Below are positions 17,284-26,947 of a stretch of 64,000 nt of DNA, piece by piece. The DNA is from Clostridiales bacterium (GTDB lineage: Bacteria > Bacillota > Clostridia > Saccharofermentanales > Saccharofermentanaceae). The stretch is from assembly GCA_017617525.1 (NCBI GenBank), contig JAFZWA010000053.1:1-64000 (forward strand), written 5' to 3'. The notes under the pieces are model-generated. The model did not search any database, had not been told where the DNA came from, and worked only from the letters and a program-made list of their open reading frames with translations. A program made the position numbers and the translations under genes. Position 1 is the first letter of the stretch. Each line of letters opens with the position of its first letter.

Positions 17284-17556
17284 TGCGCGACTTTGTACGC
17301 GCAAGCGTTGAAGCTTGAGATTGCCGCAGGATAAAGCGGGCTGTGCTTTAGAGAGCGGGTAACTTAGGCGGAGCAGTCGAAGGCATGGATCTTCGGCGAG
17401 GAACCCGGACGTACAGCGTGTGTTTTGAAGAACACATGCCCAGGCCCAAAGTGCCGCACGAGGCGGTAACTGGTCTCCTGGGTTTTATGATGGGATCAGA
17501 AGAAACGCTGGACAGGGTGAAGAAAAAATAACAGCAAAGTATTGGAGGAAAAACAA
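17284..17556 (+). ncRNA. long structured leader of the S10 operon
   Basis: About 270 nt of untranslated leader with several stems: TGCGCG/CGCGCA at the 5' end (17284-17303), GTGTT/AACAC around 17418-17436, and CCCAGG (17439-17444) pairing with CCTGGG (17477-17482) followed by TTTTAT, which looks like an attenuator stem. GGAGG at 17544-17548 serves rpsJ. Autogenous control of S10 operons by L4 is known in gamma-proteobacteria; control here by a ribosomal protein is inference. No T-box core or riboswitch I recognise. The remaining 17144-17248 stretch before the promoter shows nothing. Confidence 0.55.
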
Positions 17557-17868
17557 ATGGCAGCAAACCAGAAGATCAGAATTAAGCTCAAGGCTTACGA
17601 TCACGAGCTCCTTGACCAGAGCGCAGCAAGAATCGTCGAGACGGTCACCAGAACAGGCGCAAGCTTCTCCGGCCCGATCCCGCTCCCGACAGAGAAAGAG
17701 ATCACAACGATCCTGCGTTCTCCTCATAAGTATAAGGATTCCCGTGAGCAGTTTGAGCTTAGAACTCATAAGCGTCTCATCGACATCTTCGCACCGAACC
17801 AGAAGACGATCGACGCACTGACAAAGCTTGACATGCCTGCAGGCGTGAGCATTGAGCTCAAGGCCTAA
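17557..17868 (+). CDS. rpsJ: 30S ribosomal protein S10
   Basis: A 103-aa S10 (uS10), which sits in the 30S head and also pairs with NusB in antitermination. The family segment [18 protein letters not shown] and the [20 protein letters not shown] region are intact. The ATG at 17557 is chosen because GGAGG lies 8 bases upstream; an earlier TTG overlaps that site. It opens the S10 operon. Unlike many bacteria there is no tuf or rpsG directly upstream; Hsp33 is there instead. Confidence 0.98.
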   Translation: MAANQKIRIKLKAYDHELLDQSAARIVETVTRTGASFSGPIPLPTEKEITTILRSPHKYKDSREQFELRTHKRLIDIFAPNQKTIDALTKLDMPAGVSIELKA

Positions 17869-17977
17869 TGGCTTTTTCCGCGTTCTGCCGGTCGTCCAAG
17901 CGGCAGGATATGCGGAGGTCATGTTCGCGGACTAAAACAAAACGCGAACCAATAACCTAAATAGGAGGAAGAAAGAA

Positions 17978-18607
17978 ATGACAAAGTTCGTACTTGGCAA
18001 AAAAGCCGGCATGACACAGCTCTTCGATGAGAGCGGTCTGGCAGTACCGGCAACCGTTATTGAATGCAACCCTATGTTTGTTATTCAGAATAAGACGGTA
18101 GAAAAAGACGGCTACAAGGCTGTGAAGGTCGCAACAGGCGACATTCGTGAAAAGCTTGTTAACAAGCCGGACAAGGGACAGTTCGCAAAGGCTGAGGTCA
18201 GCGTTAAGCGTACTATCCGTGAGTTTAAGACAGAGGAAGATTACAGCCTCGGTCAGGAGATCAAAGTCTCCGACATGCTCGCAGTTGGCGATCATGTAGA
18301 TGTAAGTGGTGTATCCAAGGGTAAAGGTTACCAGGGTAACATCAAGCGTCACGGTCAGAAGGGTGGTCCGGACGGACACGGTTCTATGTACCACAGACGT
18401 GTTGGTTCCATGGGCGCTAACTCCACACCGGCTCGTGTTCTCCCGGGTAAGAAGATGCCTGGTCACATGGGCGCAGTAAACTGCACAGTACAGAATCTGA
18501 CGGTCGTCAGTGTTGACGGCGAGAGAGGAATCCTCGTTCTTAAGGGCGCGGTTCCGGGTCCTAAGGGCGGCATCGTAACAATCACGTCGTCTGTAAAGGC
18601 TAAATAA
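17978..18607 (+). CDS. rplC: 50S ribosomal protein L3
   Basis: A 209-aa L3 (uL3), an early assembly protein near the peptidyl-transferase centre. Its N-terminal KAGMTQLFDESG, central VSGVSKGKGYQGNIKRH and RVGSMGANSTPARVLPGKKM loop are typical. AGGAGG precedes the ATG. The 109-bp gap after rpsJ is the largest early gap in the operon and contains no gene. Confidence 0.98.
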   Translation: MTKFVLGKKAGMTQLFDESGLAVPATVIECNPMFVIQNKTVEKDGYKAVKVATGDIREKLVNKPDKGQFAKAEVSVKRTIREFKTEEDYSLGQEIKVSDMLAVGDHVDVSGVSKGKGYQGNIKRHGQKGGPDGHGSMYHRRVGSMGANSTPARVLPGKKMPGHMGAVNCTVQNLTVVSVDGERGILVLKGAVPGPKGGIVTITSSVKAK

Positions 18608-18632
18608 TTCGACGACAAGGAGGAACTAAGAA

Positions 18633-19256
18633 ATGGCTAAAATTGATATTTTGAATCTTAGTGGAGCCGTTGTCGGATCGATGGATCTTTCTGACGCGAT
18701 CTTCGGTATTGAGCCGAACGCCGCTGCAATGCGTACAGTAGTACTCAACATTCTGGCTAATCGTCGTCAGGGCACACATTCCACAAAAACAAGAAGCGAA
18801 GTTCGCGGTGGCGGTAAGCGTCCTTATCGTCAGAAGGGTACAGGTCGTGCTCGTCACGGTTCTACACGTTCTGCACAGTATGTTGGCGGCGGCATCATCT
18901 TTGGGCCTAAGCCGAGATCTTACAGCTACACAGTACCGAAGAAGATCAGACGTCTGGCTATGAAGTCCGCTTTCTCCACAAAGCTGGCTGACAGCAAGAT
19001 CTACGTTATCGACGCACTCGACTTCGATACCATGAAGACAAAGAACATGGTTGATTTCATGAAGGCAATCAAGGTTGAAGATTCTGCTCTCGTCGTACTC
19101 GGCGGTAAGAATGAGAACGTTGAAAAGGCTTCTAGAAACCTTCCGACAGTCAAGACAGCTTTCGTTAATACGATCAACGTATTCGATATCCTTAAGTATG
19201 ATTCCTTTATCATGACTAAGGAAGCTGCTGAGAAGATTATGGAGGTGTATGTATGA
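18633..19256 (+). CDS. rplD: 50S ribosomal protein L4
   Basis: A 207-aa L4 (uL4). It lines the exit tunnel through the extended loop GGGKRPYRQKGTGRARHGS (about residues 64-82). In E. coli L4 also represses its own operon, so it is a candidate ligand of the long leader at 17284-17556 (inference). Overlaps rplW by 4 bp (ATGA). Confidence 0.98.
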   Translation: MAKIDILNLSGAVVGSMDLSDAIFGIEPNAAAMRTVVLNILANRRQGTHSTKTRSEVRGGGKRPYRQKGTGRARHGSTRSAQYVGGGIIFGPKPRSYSYTVPKKIRRLAMKSAFSTKLADSKIYVIDALDFDTMKTKNMVDFMKAIKVEDSALVVLGGKNENVEKASRNLPTVKTAFVNTINVFDILKYDSFIMTKEAAEKIMEVYV

Positions 19257-19609
19257 GCAAGGCACCGCAGGACATCATCATTAAGCCGATCATCACAGAG
19301 AAGAGCTCTTATGATGCAGCAGAAGGCAAGTATACTTTCCAGGTAGCTAGAACAGCTACAAAGACAGACGTTAGAAAGGCTGTTGAGCAGCTCTTCGAGG
19401 TCAAGGTAGTTGCTGTTAACACAGTAAACTATGATGGAAAGAAAAAGAGACAGCGCTATGTAGAGGGTACTACACCGGCTTTCAAGAAGGCTGTAGTTAC
19501 TATCGATACAGAGGGCAAGGAAGTGTCTTATCTCGGTAAGGGCGGCAAGGCTGCTAAGTCCGATAAGAAGTATAAGACAGCTATTGAAGAATATGGAATC
19601 GGCCAGTAA
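19253..19609 (+). CDS. rplW: 50S ribosomal protein L23
   Basis: A 118-aa L23 (uL23) at the tunnel exit, docking site for trigger factor and SRP. The core PIITEKSSYDAAEGKYTFQV and VVAVNTVNYDGKKKRQ match the family. About 20 residues of Gly/Lys-rich tail after the core make it longer than the usual 95-100 aa. Its ATG overlaps the rplD stop. Confidence 0.97.
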   Translation: MSKAPQDIIIKPIITEKSSYDAAEGKYTFQVARTATKTDVRKAVEQLFEVKVVAVNTVNYDGKKKRQRYVEGTTPAFKKAVVTIDTEGKEVSYLGKGGKAAKSDKKYKTAIEEYGIGQ

Positions 19610-19639
19610 TGGGCCTGATGGAAAAGGAGTGAAGAGAGA

Positions 19640-20467
19640 ATGGCAGTAAAGACTTTTAATCCAACTTCTCCTGCAAGACGCAACATGACCGTTGCGGACT
19701 ATTCTTCCCTGACGAAGAAGAAGCCCGAGAAGAGTCTGTTGGCATCCGGCAGCAATTCAGGCGGACGCAACTCTTATGGACGTATCACAGTTCGTCACAT
19801 CGGTGGCGCTAACCGTCGTAAGATCCGTGTCATCGACTGGAAGAGAACAAAAGATGGTATCCCGGCAACAGTAGTTGCACTTGAGTATGATCCGAACCGC
19901 ACAGCGTTCATCGCGCTGATCCAGTATGCAGACGGTGTTAAGGCTTACATCCTGGCTCCGCAGGGTCTCAAGGTTGGCGATAAGGTAGTATCCGGCGCTG
20001 ATGCTGATATCGTAGCAGGTAACGCACTTCCGATCGCAAACATCCCGGTTGGTACCATGATCCACAATATCGAGCTGAAGCCCGGCAAGGGTGCTCAGAT
20101 GGTTCGTACAGCAGGTGCAGGCGCACAGCTGATGGCTAAAGAGGGCGAGTTCGCTCAGGTACGTCTCCCGTCCGGTGAGGTTCGTATGGTTTCCATCAAG
20201 TGCAGAGCGACCATCGGTGTTGTTGGTAACAACGAGCACGAGAACGTATCCATCGGTAAGGCAGGACGTCATCGTCACATGGGCGTTAGACCTGCAGTCC
20301 GTGGTGTCGTTATGAACCCGAACGATCACCCGCACGGTGGTGGTGAAGGTAAGTCCCCGATCGGTCTTCCGGGTCCTGTTACACCTTGGGGTGTTCCGAC
20401 TCTCGGTAAGAAGACAAGAAACAAGAAGAAGCAGTCTAACAAGTACATTGTTAAGGGTAGAAAGTAA
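19640..20467 (+). CDS. rplB: 50S ribosomal protein L2
   Basis: A 275-aa L2 (uL2), needed for subunit joining and peptidyl transfer. Signature [19 protein letters not shown] with its functional His is present, and [11 protein letters not shown]-like and [12 protein letters not shown] regions sit at the ends. Normal length. GGAGTG precedes the ATG. Confidence 0.98.
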   Translation: MAVKTFNPTSPARRNMTVADYSSLTKKKPEKSLLASGSNSGGRNSYGRITVRHIGGANRRKIRVIDWKRTKDGIPATVVALEYDPNRTAFIALIQYADGVKAYILAPQGLKVGDKVVSGADADIVAGNALPIANIPVGTMIHNIELKPGKGAQMVRTAGAGAQLMAKEGEFAQVRLPSGEVRMVSIKCRATIGVVGNNEHENVSIGKAGRHRHMGVRPAVRGVVMNPNDHPHGGGEGKSPIGLPGPVTPWGVPTLGKKTRNKKKQSNKYIVKGRK

Positions 20468-20485
20468 GCGAAGGGAGGAACCAAA

Positions 20486-20764
20486 ATGAGTAGATCAACC
20501 AAAAAGGGTTATTTTGTACAAGATGCCCTGATGAAGAAAATCAATGCGATGAACGCAGCGAATGAGAAAAAGGTTGTACAGACTTGGTCTCGCGCTTCGA
20601 CGATCTATCCGGAAATGGTCGGACACACGATCGCTGTTTATGACGGCAGAAGACATGTTCCGGTTTATGTAGTCGAGGAAATGATCGGCCATAAGCTGGG
20701 TGAGTTCGCTCCGACGAGAACATTCAGAGGCCATGCCGGTGAGAAATCATCCGGTGGTAAATAA
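20486..20764 (+). CDS. rpsS: 30S ribosomal protein S19
   Basis: A 92-aa S19 (uS19) of the 30S head, contacting S13 and the A-site finger. [18 protein letters not shown] at the N-terminus and [16 protein letters not shown] at the C-terminus are diagnostic. GGGAGG precedes the ATG. Confidence 0.98.
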   Translation: MSRSTKKGYFVQDALMKKINAMNAANEKKVVQTWSRASTIYPEMVGHTIAVYDGRRHVPVYVVEEMIGHKLGEFAPTRTFRGHAGEKSSGGK

Positions 20765-20792
20765 TCGTAAGCTTTGAAGGGAGGAAAACATA

Positions 20793-21269
20793 GTGGAAAA
20801 AGTTAAGTTGACTAAAGACTATATCGAATCTAATCGCGCTGAAATCCTCGAAGCTTACGGTAAGCAGCAGAAGAAGAACGCGAAGAAGCCGGCACTTACA
20901 AAGAAGCAGAAGAAGCTTCTCGGTATCGGCAAAGATCAGGGTAAGGCAGTTGCTAAGTATGTCCGCATCACACCCCGTAAGGTAAAGGTCGTTGCTGACC
21001 TCATCAAGGGTAAGGATCTTGACGAAGCATACGCTATCCTGGATTACACACCGAAGGCTGCATCTCCGGTACTGAAGAAGGCTGTTAAGTCCGCTGAGGC
21101 TAACGCTGTTAACAACAACGGTCTTTCCAGATCCAGCCTGTACGTTGCAGATGCATATTCCAGCCAGGGTCCGATCCTGAAGCGCTTCATTCCGAGAGCA
21201 AGAGGATCTGCATCCAGAATCAACAAGAGAACAAGTCACGTTACAGTTGTTCTCAAAGAAAGAGTATAA
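20793..21269 (+). CDS. rplV: 50S ribosomal protein L22 with N-terminal extension
   Basis: A 158-aa protein. Residues from about 48 (AKYVRITPRKVKVVADLIKG) are a normal L22 (uL22), including the C-terminal tunnel hairpin LKRFIPRARGSASRINKRTS where macrolide-resistance changes map in other species. The usual L22 is 110-115 aa; here about 45 extra Lys/Gln-rich residues precede the core. The GTG start follows GGGAGG by eight bases, and no start with a good site lies nearer the core, so the extension looks real. Confidence 0.95.
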   Translation: MEKVKLTKDYIESNRAEILEAYGKQQKKNAKKPALTKKQKKLLGIGKDQGKAVAKYVRITPRKVKVVADLIKGKDLDEAYAILDYTPKAASPVLKKAVKSAEANAVNNNGLSRSSLYVADAYSSQGPILKRFIPRARGSASRINKRTSHVTVVLKERV

Positions 21270-21282
21270 GGAGGAATAAAGA

Positions 21283-21954
21283 ATGGGCCAGAAGGTTAAT
21301 CCCCATGGATTGCGCGTCGGTGTCATCAAAGAGTGGGACACACGTTGGTATGCCGACAAGAAGACATTCAGCGATTTCCTCGTTGAGGACAAGCAAATCC
21401 GTGATTTTGTAAAGAAAGAGTGCTTCGCTGCAGGCGTATCCACAATCGAGATCGAGCGTAAGGGCGCTGACAAGACAAGCATCATCATCAATACAGCTAA
21501 GCCGGGTATCATCATTGGTCGCCAGGGCGCAGGTATTGAAGAGTTCAAGAAGAAGCTTCAGAAGAAGTTCAAGAAGAATTTCTTCGTAGACGTTCGTGAG
21601 ATCAAGAACGTTGATGCAAACGCTCAGCTCGTTGCTGAGAGCATCGCTTCCCAGCTGGAAAGACGTGTTTCTTTCCGTCGTGCCATGAAGATGGCTATGT
21701 CCCGTACAATGAAGTCCGGTGCTAAGGGTATCAAGACATCCTGCTCCGGTCGTCTGGGCGGCGCTGAAATCGCTCGTTCCGAGACATATCACGAAGGTAC
21801 AATCCCGCTGCAGACACTGCGTGCTGACATCGACTATGGTTTTGCTGAGGCAAACACACAGTACGGCCGCATCGGTGTTAAGGTATGGATCTACCGCGGT
21901 GAGATCCTGACAGCTAAGAAGACTGTCAAAGTTGTGGAAGGAGGCGAAGCGTAA
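21283..21954 (+). CDS. rpsC: 30S ribosomal protein S3
   Basis: A 223-aa S3 (uS3) at the mRNA entry channel, with helicase-like mRNA contacts. N-terminal [17 protein letters not shown], the KH-domain loop [15 protein letters not shown], and C-terminal [17 protein letters not shown] are present. Its TAA shares one base with the rplP ATG. Confidence 0.98.
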   Translation: MGQKVNPHGLRVGVIKEWDTRWYADKKTFSDFLVEDKQIRDFVKKECFAAGVSTIEIERKGADKTSIIINTAKPGIIIGRQGAGIEEFKKKLQKKFKKNFFVDVREIKNVDANAQLVAESIASQLERRVSFRRAMKMAMSRTMKSGAKGIKTSCSGRLGGAEIARSETYHEGTIPLQTLRADIDYGFAEANTQYGRIGVKVWIYRGEILTAKKTVKVVEGGEA

Positions 21955-22373
21955 TGTTACTTCCTAAGAGAGTAAAGCACAGAAAGCAGCAGCGCGGCCG
22001 CCTTACAGGTAAGGCTTCCAGAGGTAACTTTGTTGCTTACGGTGATTTCGGTATCTACTCCACAGAGCCTTGCTGGATCACTTCCAATCAGATCGAGGCA
22101 GCTCGTATCGCGATCAACCGTTACGTAAAAAGAGGCGGTAAGGTCTGGATCAAGATCTTCCCGGACAAGCCGATCACAAAGCACCCTGCTGAGGCTCGAA
22201 TGGGTTCCGGTAAAGGTTCCCCGGAGTACTGGGTAGCAGTAGTTAAGCCGGGCAGAGTTCTTTTCGAGATCGCAGGTGTATCCGAAGAAGTAGCTCGTGA
22301 GGCTATGCGTCTTGCCGGACATAAGCTCCCTTGCAAGACTAAGTTCATTAAGAAAGGCGAGGAGGTATCTTGA
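21954..22373 (+). CDS. rplP: 50S ribosomal protein L16
   Basis: A 139-aa L16 (uL16) near the A-site tRNA elbow. [16 protein letters not shown] at the start and [19 protein letters not shown] in the middle are hallmarks, and length is standard. The ATG overlaps the rpsC stop by one base; GGAGG lies nine bases before it, inside rpsC. Confidence 0.98.
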   Translation: MLLPKRVKHRKQQRGRLTGKASRGNFVAYGDFGIYSTEPCWITSNQIEAARIAINRYVKRGGKVWIKIFPDKPITKHPAEARMGSGKGSPEYWVAVVKPGRVLFEIAGVSEEVAREAMRLAGHKLPCKTKFIKKGEEVS

Positions 22374-22374
22374 A

Positions 22375-22572
22375 ATGACAACTAAAGAATTGCGTTCAAA
22401 ATCCGCTGAAGAACTTCAGCAGGAACTGGTTGCATTGAAGGATGAACTCTTCAAGCTCCGTTTCCAGCATGCGACCAACCAGCTCGAGAATCCGCAGCGC
22501 CTCGGTGCTGTAAAGCGTGACATCGCTCGTGTTAACACGATTCTTCGTGAGATCGAGCTTAAGGCTAATTAA
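22375..22572 (+). CDS. rpmC: 50S ribosomal protein L29
   Basis: A 65-aa L29 (uL29), a two-helix protein near the tunnel exit. [20 protein letters not shown] and the LKFRLxxATxQLEN-type segment [16 protein letters not shown] are typical. The ATG at 22375 follows GAGGAGG and begins right after the rplP stop; an earlier in-frame ATG lies inside rplP and is not used. Confidence 0.97.
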   Translation: MTTKELRSKSAEELQQELVALKDELFKLRFQHATNQLENPQRLGAVKRDIARVNTILREIELKAN

Positions 22573-22589
22573 TGAAGGGAGAAGTAGCA

Positions 22590-22847
22590 ATGAGCGATCG
22601 TAACCTCAGAAAAACTCGTGTCGGTATCGTAAGTTCCGACAAGATGGACAAAACAATCGTTGTTTCCGTAGTTGAGCACGTAAAGCACCCGCTGTACGGC
22701 AAGATTATGAAGAGAACATATAAGCTGAAGGCGCATGACGAAGAAAACAAGTGCGGCATCGGCGACAAGGTAAAGGTAATGGAGACCCGCCCGCTGTCTA
22801 AGGACAAGCGTTGGAGACTGGTCGAGATTATTGAGAAGGCGAAGTAA
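22590..22847 (+). CDS. rpsQ: 30S ribosomal protein S17
   Basis: An 85-aa S17 (uS17), a primary 16S rRNA binder. [20 protein letters not shown] and [12 protein letters not shown] are the family motifs. The ATG at 22590 has AAGGGAGA in front; an in-frame ATG at 22572 overlaps the rpmC stop and lacks a suitable site. Confidence 0.97.
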   Translation: MSDRNLRKTRVGIVSSDKMDKTIVVSVVEHVKHPLYGKIMKRTYKLKAHDEENKCGIGDKVKVMETRPLSKDKRWRLVEIIEKAK

Positions 22848-22881
22848 TACGTAAGGGAATTACGTAAAGGAGGAAATCAAC

Positions 22882-23250
22882 ATGATTCAAGTAGAATCCA
22901 GATTAAGATCTGCGGATAATACTGGCGCAAAAGAACTTGCCTGCATCAAAGTGCTCGGCGGTTCCTGGCGTAAGTATGCGAATATCGGTGATGTAATCGT
23001 CTGCTCTGTTAAGACTGCTACTCCTGGTGGCGTGGTTAAGAAGGGCGATGTTGTCCGTGCAGTAGTTGTCCGCACAAAGAAGGGCGTAAGAAGAGCTGAT
23101 GGTTCTTACATCAAGTTCGACGAGAATGCTGCCGTTATCATTAAGGAAGACAAGAACCCGCGTGGAACCCGTATCTTTGGGCCTATCGCAAGAGAGCTCC
23201 GTGACAAGGATTACATGAAGATCCTTTCTCTGGCTCCAGAAGTTCTGTAA
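22882..23250 (+). CDS. rplN: 50S ribosomal protein L14
   Basis: A 122-aa L14 (uL14) at the subunit interface, also the binding site of the silencing factor Rsf[40 protein letters not shown] and [20 protein letters not shown] are diagnostic. AAAGGAGG precedes the ATG. Confidence 0.98.
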   Translation: MIQVESRLRSADNTGAKELACIKVLGGSWRKYANIGDVIVCSVKTATPGGVVKKGDVVRAVVVRTKKGVRRADGSYIKFDENAAVIIKEDKNPRGTRIFGPIARELRDKDYMKILSLAPEVL

Positions 23251-23262
23251 GGAGGATGACAA

Positions 23263-23610
23263 ATGGCTAGCAAGATTCACGTTAAAAAGGACGATAAAGT
23301 CGTTGTTATCTCCGGTAAGGACGCCGGTTCTCAGGGTCAGGTCATCAAGACTGAGCCGAAGAGCGGTAGAGTAATCGTTTCCGGAGTCAACATGGTCAAG
23401 AAGCACCAGAAGGCTATGAGCCAGACAAAGCCGGCCGGCATCATCGAGAAGGAAGGATCCATCGATGCTTCCAACGTAATGCTGGTTTGCCCGAAGTGCG
23501 GCAAGGCTACTCGTGTTGGCAAGAGAGTTGCTGAAGACGGTGCAAAGTATCGTGTCTGCAAGAAGTGCGGCGCTGATATCGACCAGATCAAGAAGGCAAA
23601 GGAGGAGTAA
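23263..23610 (+). CDS. rplX: 50S ribosomal protein L24 with zinc-ribbon-like Cys pairs
   Basis: A 115-aa L24 (uL24), an assembly initiator. The KOW motif VVVISGKDAGSQGQVIK is near the N-terminus. The C-terminal part has two Cys pairs, CPKCGKATR and CKKCGAD, about 25 residues apart, suggesting a bound zinc; the first pair is frequent in Firmicutes L24, the second less so. Stop and next ATG are 4 bp apart. Confidence 0.96.
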   Translation: MASKIHVKKDDKVVVISGKDAGSQGQVIKTEPKSGRVIVSGVNMVKKHQKAMSQTKPAGIIEKEGSIDASNVMLVCPKCGKATRVGKRVAEDGAKYRVCKKCGADIDQIKKAKEE

Positions 23611-23614
23611 TTAA

Positions 23615-24154
23615 ATGTCTAGACTTAAGGACAAGTATGTAAATGAAGTTGCGCCTGCTTTGCAGGAAGAATTCAAGTATAAGTCTGTCATGCAGATCCC
23701 GAAGCTTGAGAAGATCGTTCTCAACATGGGTGTCGGTGAAGTCAAGGATAACCCGAAGGCTCTCGAGAACGCTATGCGTGACATGGGTATCATCTGCGGC
23801 CAGAAGCCGATCGCTACTGTAGCTACAAAGTCCGTAGCGGCTTTCAAGCTCAGAGAAGGCATGAAGATCGGTTGTAAGGTAACACTCCGTGGCGAGAATA
23901 TGTACAACTTCCTCGATAAGTTGATCAGCATCTCCCTGCCGCGTGTACGTGACTTCCGTGGTGTAAATCCGAACTCTTTCGATGGTCACGGTAACTATGC
24001 TATGGGTATCAAGGAGCAGCTCATGTTCCCTGAAATCGAGTTCGATAAGATCGATAAGGTCCGTGGTATGGATATCATCATCGTAACAACGGCTAAGACG
24101 GATGAAGAAGCAAGATCTCTTCTCGCTAACATCGGTATGCCGTTCAGAAAGTAA
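23615..24154 (+). CDS. rplE: 50S ribosomal protein L5
   Basis: A 179-aa L5 (uL5), which with 5S rRNA and L18 forms the central protuberance. [37 protein letters not shown] and [16 protein letters not shown] are typical. Standard length; AAGGAGG precedes the ATG. Confidence 0.98.
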   Translation: MSRLKDKYVNEVAPALQEEFKYKSVMQIPKLEKIVLNMGVGEVKDNPKALENAMRDMGIICGQKPIATVATKSVAAFKLREGMKIGCKVTLRGENMYNFLDKLISISLPRVRDFRGVNPNSFDGHGNYAMGIKEQLMFPEIEFDKIDKVRGMDIIIVTTAKTDEEARSLLANIGMPFRK

Positions 24155-24172
24155 TAGGAGGATATAAGTAAT

Positions 24173-24358
24173 ATGGCTAAAACGTCAATGAAACTCAAGG
24201 CGCAGCGTGCACCGAAGTTCAAAGTTCAGCAGCACAACCGTTGCAAGCTCTGTGGTAGACCTCACGCTTATATCCGTAAGTATGGTATCTGCCGTCTGTG
24301 CTTCCGTGACCTGGCTTACAAGGGCCAGATCCCGGGTGTTCGTAAGGCAAGCTGGTAA
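24173..24358 (+). CDS. rpsN: 30S ribosomal protein S14, zinc-binding type Z
   Basis: A 61-aa S14 of the short zinc form. [10 protein letters not shown] and [10 protein letters not shown] give the four zinc Cys, and [14 protein letters not shown] is the usual C-terminus. Zinc-type S14 in this position is the Firmicutes arrangement. A zinc-free paralogue is not in the window. Confidence 0.98.
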   Translation: MAKTSMKLKAQRAPKFKVQQHNRCKLCGRPHAYIRKYGICRLCFRDLAYKGQIPGVRKASW

Positions 24359-24384
24359 ACGATAGCGACAAGGAGGAAAGATTT

Positions 24385-24780
24385 ATGCAGATTACAGATG
24401 CAATTGCAGATATGCTGACAAGAATCCGTAATGCAGGCACAGCCGGTCATCCGACAGTAATGGTTCCTGCTTCCAATTTGAAGAAGGCTATCGCACAGAT
24501 TTTAGTAGATGAAGGTTATATCGCTTCTTTTGAAACGATTGAAGATGACAAGCAGGGAATGATCAAGATCACACTGAAGTACGCTGCTAAGAAGCACGTT
24601 ATCTCCGGTATCCAGAGAATTTCCAAGCCGGGTCTCCGTGTTTACGCGGACAAGGAGAATCTCCCGAAGGTTCTCGGTGGTCTCGGTATCGCTATCATCT
24701 CTACGTCCAAGGGCGTTATGACTGATAAGGCAGCCAGAAAACTCGGCGTTGGCGGCGAGGTTATGGCTTACGTTTGGTAA
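24385..24780 (+). CDS. rpsH: 30S ribosomal protein S8
   Basis: A 131-aa S8 (uS8), a primary 16S rRNA binder and, in E. coli, repressor of the spc operon. [20 protein letters not shown] at the N-terminus and [20 protein letters not shown] at the C-terminus match. Following it, at 24806-24821, is a GGAACC-GCAA-GGTTCC hairpin with a GNRA tetraloop before rplF. Confidence 0.98.
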   Translation: MQITDAIADMLTRIRNAGTAGHPTVMVPASNLKKAIAQILVDEGYIASFETIEDDKQGMIKITLKYAAKKHVISGIQRISKPGLRVYADKENLPKVLGGLGIAIISTSKGVMTDKAARKLGVGGEVMAYVW

Positions 24781-24805
24781 TAGAAAACCATTAACACTCT
24801 GAAAT

Positions 24806-24821
24806 GGAACCGCAAGGTTCC
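24806..24821 (+). promoter_or_regulatory. GNRA-capped hairpin between rpsH and rplF
   Basis: GGAACC, GCAA loop, GGTTCC: a perfect 6-bp stem with a stable tetraloop in the 70-bp gap, the widest gap inside the spc operon. It has no T tract, so it is not a terminator; it could be an RNA-processing or stability element. Confidence 0.5.
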
Positions 24822-24850
24822 GCAATCTAAAGAGCAGGAGGTAAGATTGT

Positions 24851-25393
24851 ATGTCTAGAATTGGTAATATGCCAATCACGATCCCGGCAGGGCTCGAAGT
24901 AAAGCAGGATGGTCAGACCATTACTGTAAAAGGCAAGGACGCTACACTTTCTCTGAATGTGCATCCGTCCATCATTGTTGAAGTAAATGACAATGTAATC
25001 ACGGTTAAGAGACCGAACGATGAAAAGCAGGTGAAGGCTCTTCATGGTTTGACACGTTCTCTGATCAACAACATGGTTATCGGTTGTTCCGAAGGTTTCA
25101 AGAAGGAACTCGAGATCCAGGGCGTTGGTTACAAGGCCGCAAAGCAGGGTAAGAAGGTTGTATTCAACCTTGGTTACTCCCACCCGATCGAGATGGAAGA
25201 GCCGGAAGGAATCACAATTGATGTTCCGGCACAGAACCAGATCATCGTTAAGGGTGCTGATAAGCAGTTAGTTGGCGAAACAGCCGCTAAGATCCGTTCG
25301 TTCAGACTTCCGGATGCATATAAGGGCAAGGGCATCAGATATGTTGGTGAATATGTCCGCATCAAGGAAGGTAAGACTGGCGCTAAGAAGTAA
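24851..25393 (+). CDS. rplF: 50S ribosomal protein L6
   Basis: A 180-aa L6 (uL6) near the sarcin-ricin loop, with two repeated alpha/beta domains. [16 protein letters not shown] starts the protein and [19 protein letters not shown] (about 152-170) is the C-terminal signature. GGAGG precedes the ATG. Confidence 0.98.
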   Translation: MSRIGNMPITIPAGLEVKQDGQTITVKGKDATLSLNVHPSIIVEVNDNVITVKRPNDEKQVKALHGLTRSLINNMVIGCSEGFKKELEIQGVGYKAAKQGKKVVFNLGYSHPIEMEEPEGITIDVPAQNQIIVKGADKQLVGETAAKIRSFRLPDAYKGKGIRYVGEYVRIKEGKTGAKK

Positions 25394-25411
25394 GTGAAGG
25401 GGTGAACAAGC

Positions 25412-25780
25412 ATGATTAATAAAGTTGACAAGAACGCTATTCGCCGTAGAAAGCATGTCCGTGTAAGAAAAAAGATTGCCGGTACCTCTTCTCGTCCGCG
25501 TCTTTGCGTTTTCAGAAGTAACACAAACATCTATGCCCAGATCATCGATGATGAAGCAGGCAAGACTCTCGTAAGTGCCTCCACATTGGATAAAGAAGTG
25601 AAAGCTTCTATCGAAAACGGAAGCAACAAGGAAGGTGCAGCTGCAGTTGGTAAGAAGATTGCAGAGCGCGCTCTGGCTGCGAATATCAACGAGGTTGTAT
25701 TCGACAGAGGCGGTTACATTTTCCACGGTCGTGTAGCAGCTTTAGCAGAGGCAGCTCGTGAAGCTGGCCTGAAATTCTGA
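25412..25780 (+). CDS. rplR: 50S ribosomal protein L18
   Basis: A 122-aa L18 (uL18), which carries 5S rRNA with L5. [20 protein letters not shown] then [17 protein letters not shown] and [20 protein letters not shown] are the family features. Standard length. Confidence 0.98.
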   Translation: MINKVDKNAIRRRKHVRVRKKIAGTSSRPRLCVFRSNTNIYAQIIDDEAGKTLVSASTLDKEVKASIENGSNKEGAAAVGKKIAERALAANINEVVFDRGGYIFHGRVAALAEAAREAGLKF

Positions 25781-25796
25781 TTAGGAGGGAAACAAG

Positions 25797-26291
25797 ATGG
25801 GTTTTGAACCAAATTCAACCGAATTAAAAGAGAAAGTCATCCATATCGGACGTGTTTCCAAAACGGTTAAGGGTGGTAGAAATTTCCGTTTCGCAGCCCT
25901 CGTAATTGTAGGTGACGAGAATGGTCACGTTGGTAAGGGCCTCGGTAAAGCAGCCGAGATCCCGGACGCGATCAGAAAAGGCATCGAGGATGCTAAGAAG
26001 AACATGATCACTGTTCCGCTCGACGGCAACACGATCCCGCACGAAGCATTTGGTGTTTTCGGCGCAGGTAAGATCGTTATGAAGCCGGCTGCAAGTGGTA
26101 CAGGTATCATCGCAGGTGGCCCGGTTCGTGCGGTATGCGAACTTTGCGGCATCAAGGATATCCGTACAAAGTCTCTGGGTACTAACAACCCGAACAATGT
26201 TGTTAACGCAACAATGGAAGGCTTGAAGAGCATGCGTTCTCTTGAAGAGGTCGCACGTCTGCGCGGAAAGTCTGCTGAAGAAATTAGGTAA
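25797..26291 (+). CDS. rpsE: 30S ribosomal protein S5
   Basis: A 164-aa S5 (uS5), involved in decoding accuracy and mRNA entry. The N-terminal dsRNA-binding-like region ending [20 protein letters not shown] and the C-terminal [20 protein letters not shown] are diagnostic. GGAGGG precedes the ATG. Confidence 0.98.
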   Translation: MGFEPNSTELKEKVIHIGRVSKTVKGGRNFRFAALVIVGDENGHVGKGLGKAAEIPDAIRKGIEDAKKNMITVPLDGNTIPHEAFGVFGAGKIVMKPAASGTGIIAGGPVRAVCELCGIKDIRTKSLGTNNPNNVVNATMEGLKSMRSLEEVARLRGKSAEEIR

Positions 26292-26306
26292 TGGAGGTGT
26301 GCTAAC

Positions 26307-26486
26307 ATGGCAAACTTGAAGATTACATTGGTCAAGAGCACCAACAAATCCAAGAAAAACCAGGCTGCTACAGTTAAGGCTCTCGGTCTTCACAAGATCG
26401 GTCAGTCTGTTGAGAAGGCTGATAACGAGGCAATTCGCGGTATGGTTCGCACAGTAGCACATCTTGTTACTTGCGAAGAAGTGTAA
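26307..26486 (+). CDS. rpmD: 50S ribosomal protein L30
   Basis: A 59-aa L30 (uL30) between rpsE and rplO. The translation begins [11 protein letters not shown], contains [20 protein letters not shown], the family's core turn, and ends with [20 protein letters not shown] stands before the ATG. Size and position are standard. Confidence 0.96.
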   Translation: MANLKITLVKSTNKSKKNQAATVKALGLHKIGQSVEKADNEAIRGMVRTVAHLVTCEEV

Positions 26487-26502
26487 TGGAGGTATAGGAA
26501 AC

Positions 26503-26946
26503 ATGAAACTTAATGAAATGTCTTCCTGCGGCAACGAGAAAGCATATCGTAAGGGCCGTGGTGCAGGATCCGGAAACGGTAAGACTTCCGGTCGTGGTCA
26601 CAAGGGTCAGAATGCTCGTTCCGGTGGCGGTGTCCGTCCTGGTTTCGAGGGTGGTCAGATGCCTCTTTACAGACGTCTGCCGAAGCGTGGTTTCAACCAC
26701 AAGCGTTTCGCTGCAGAGTATGTTGAAATCAACGTCTCCGATCTGGAGAAGTTTGATAACGGTGCAGAGGTCGATGCAACGATCCTCGCTGATGCCGGTA
26801 TCATCACACTTGCTAAGGTCAACGACGGTATCAAGGTCCTCGGTAACGGCGATCTGACAAAGAAGCTGACTGTTAAGGCAAAGAAGTTCTCTGCTTCTGC
26901 AAAAGAGAAAATCGAAAAGGCTGGTGGAACGGCTCAGGAGGTATAA
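26503..26946 (+). CDS. rplO: 50S ribosomal protein L15
   Basis: A 147-aa L15 (uL15). The N-terminal glycine-rich [19 protein letters not shown] and [19 protein letters not shown] are typical. The ATG at 26503, after GGAGG, is chosen; in-frame codons further upstream lie inside rpmD. The stop is directly followed by secY. Confidence 0.97.
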   Translation: MKLNEMSSCGNEKAYRKGRGAGSGNGKTSGRGHKGQNARSGGGVRPGFEGGQMPLYRRLPKRGFNHKRFAAEYVEINVSDLEKFDNGAEVDATILADAGIITLAKVNDGIKVLGNGDLTKKLTVKAKKFSASAKEKIEKAGGTAQEV

Positions 26947-26947
26947 C

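Noticed and set aside
17284-17556. T-box or known riboswitch in the S10 leader
   Set aside because: The conserved T-box antiterminator core is absent and no known aptamer pattern fits.
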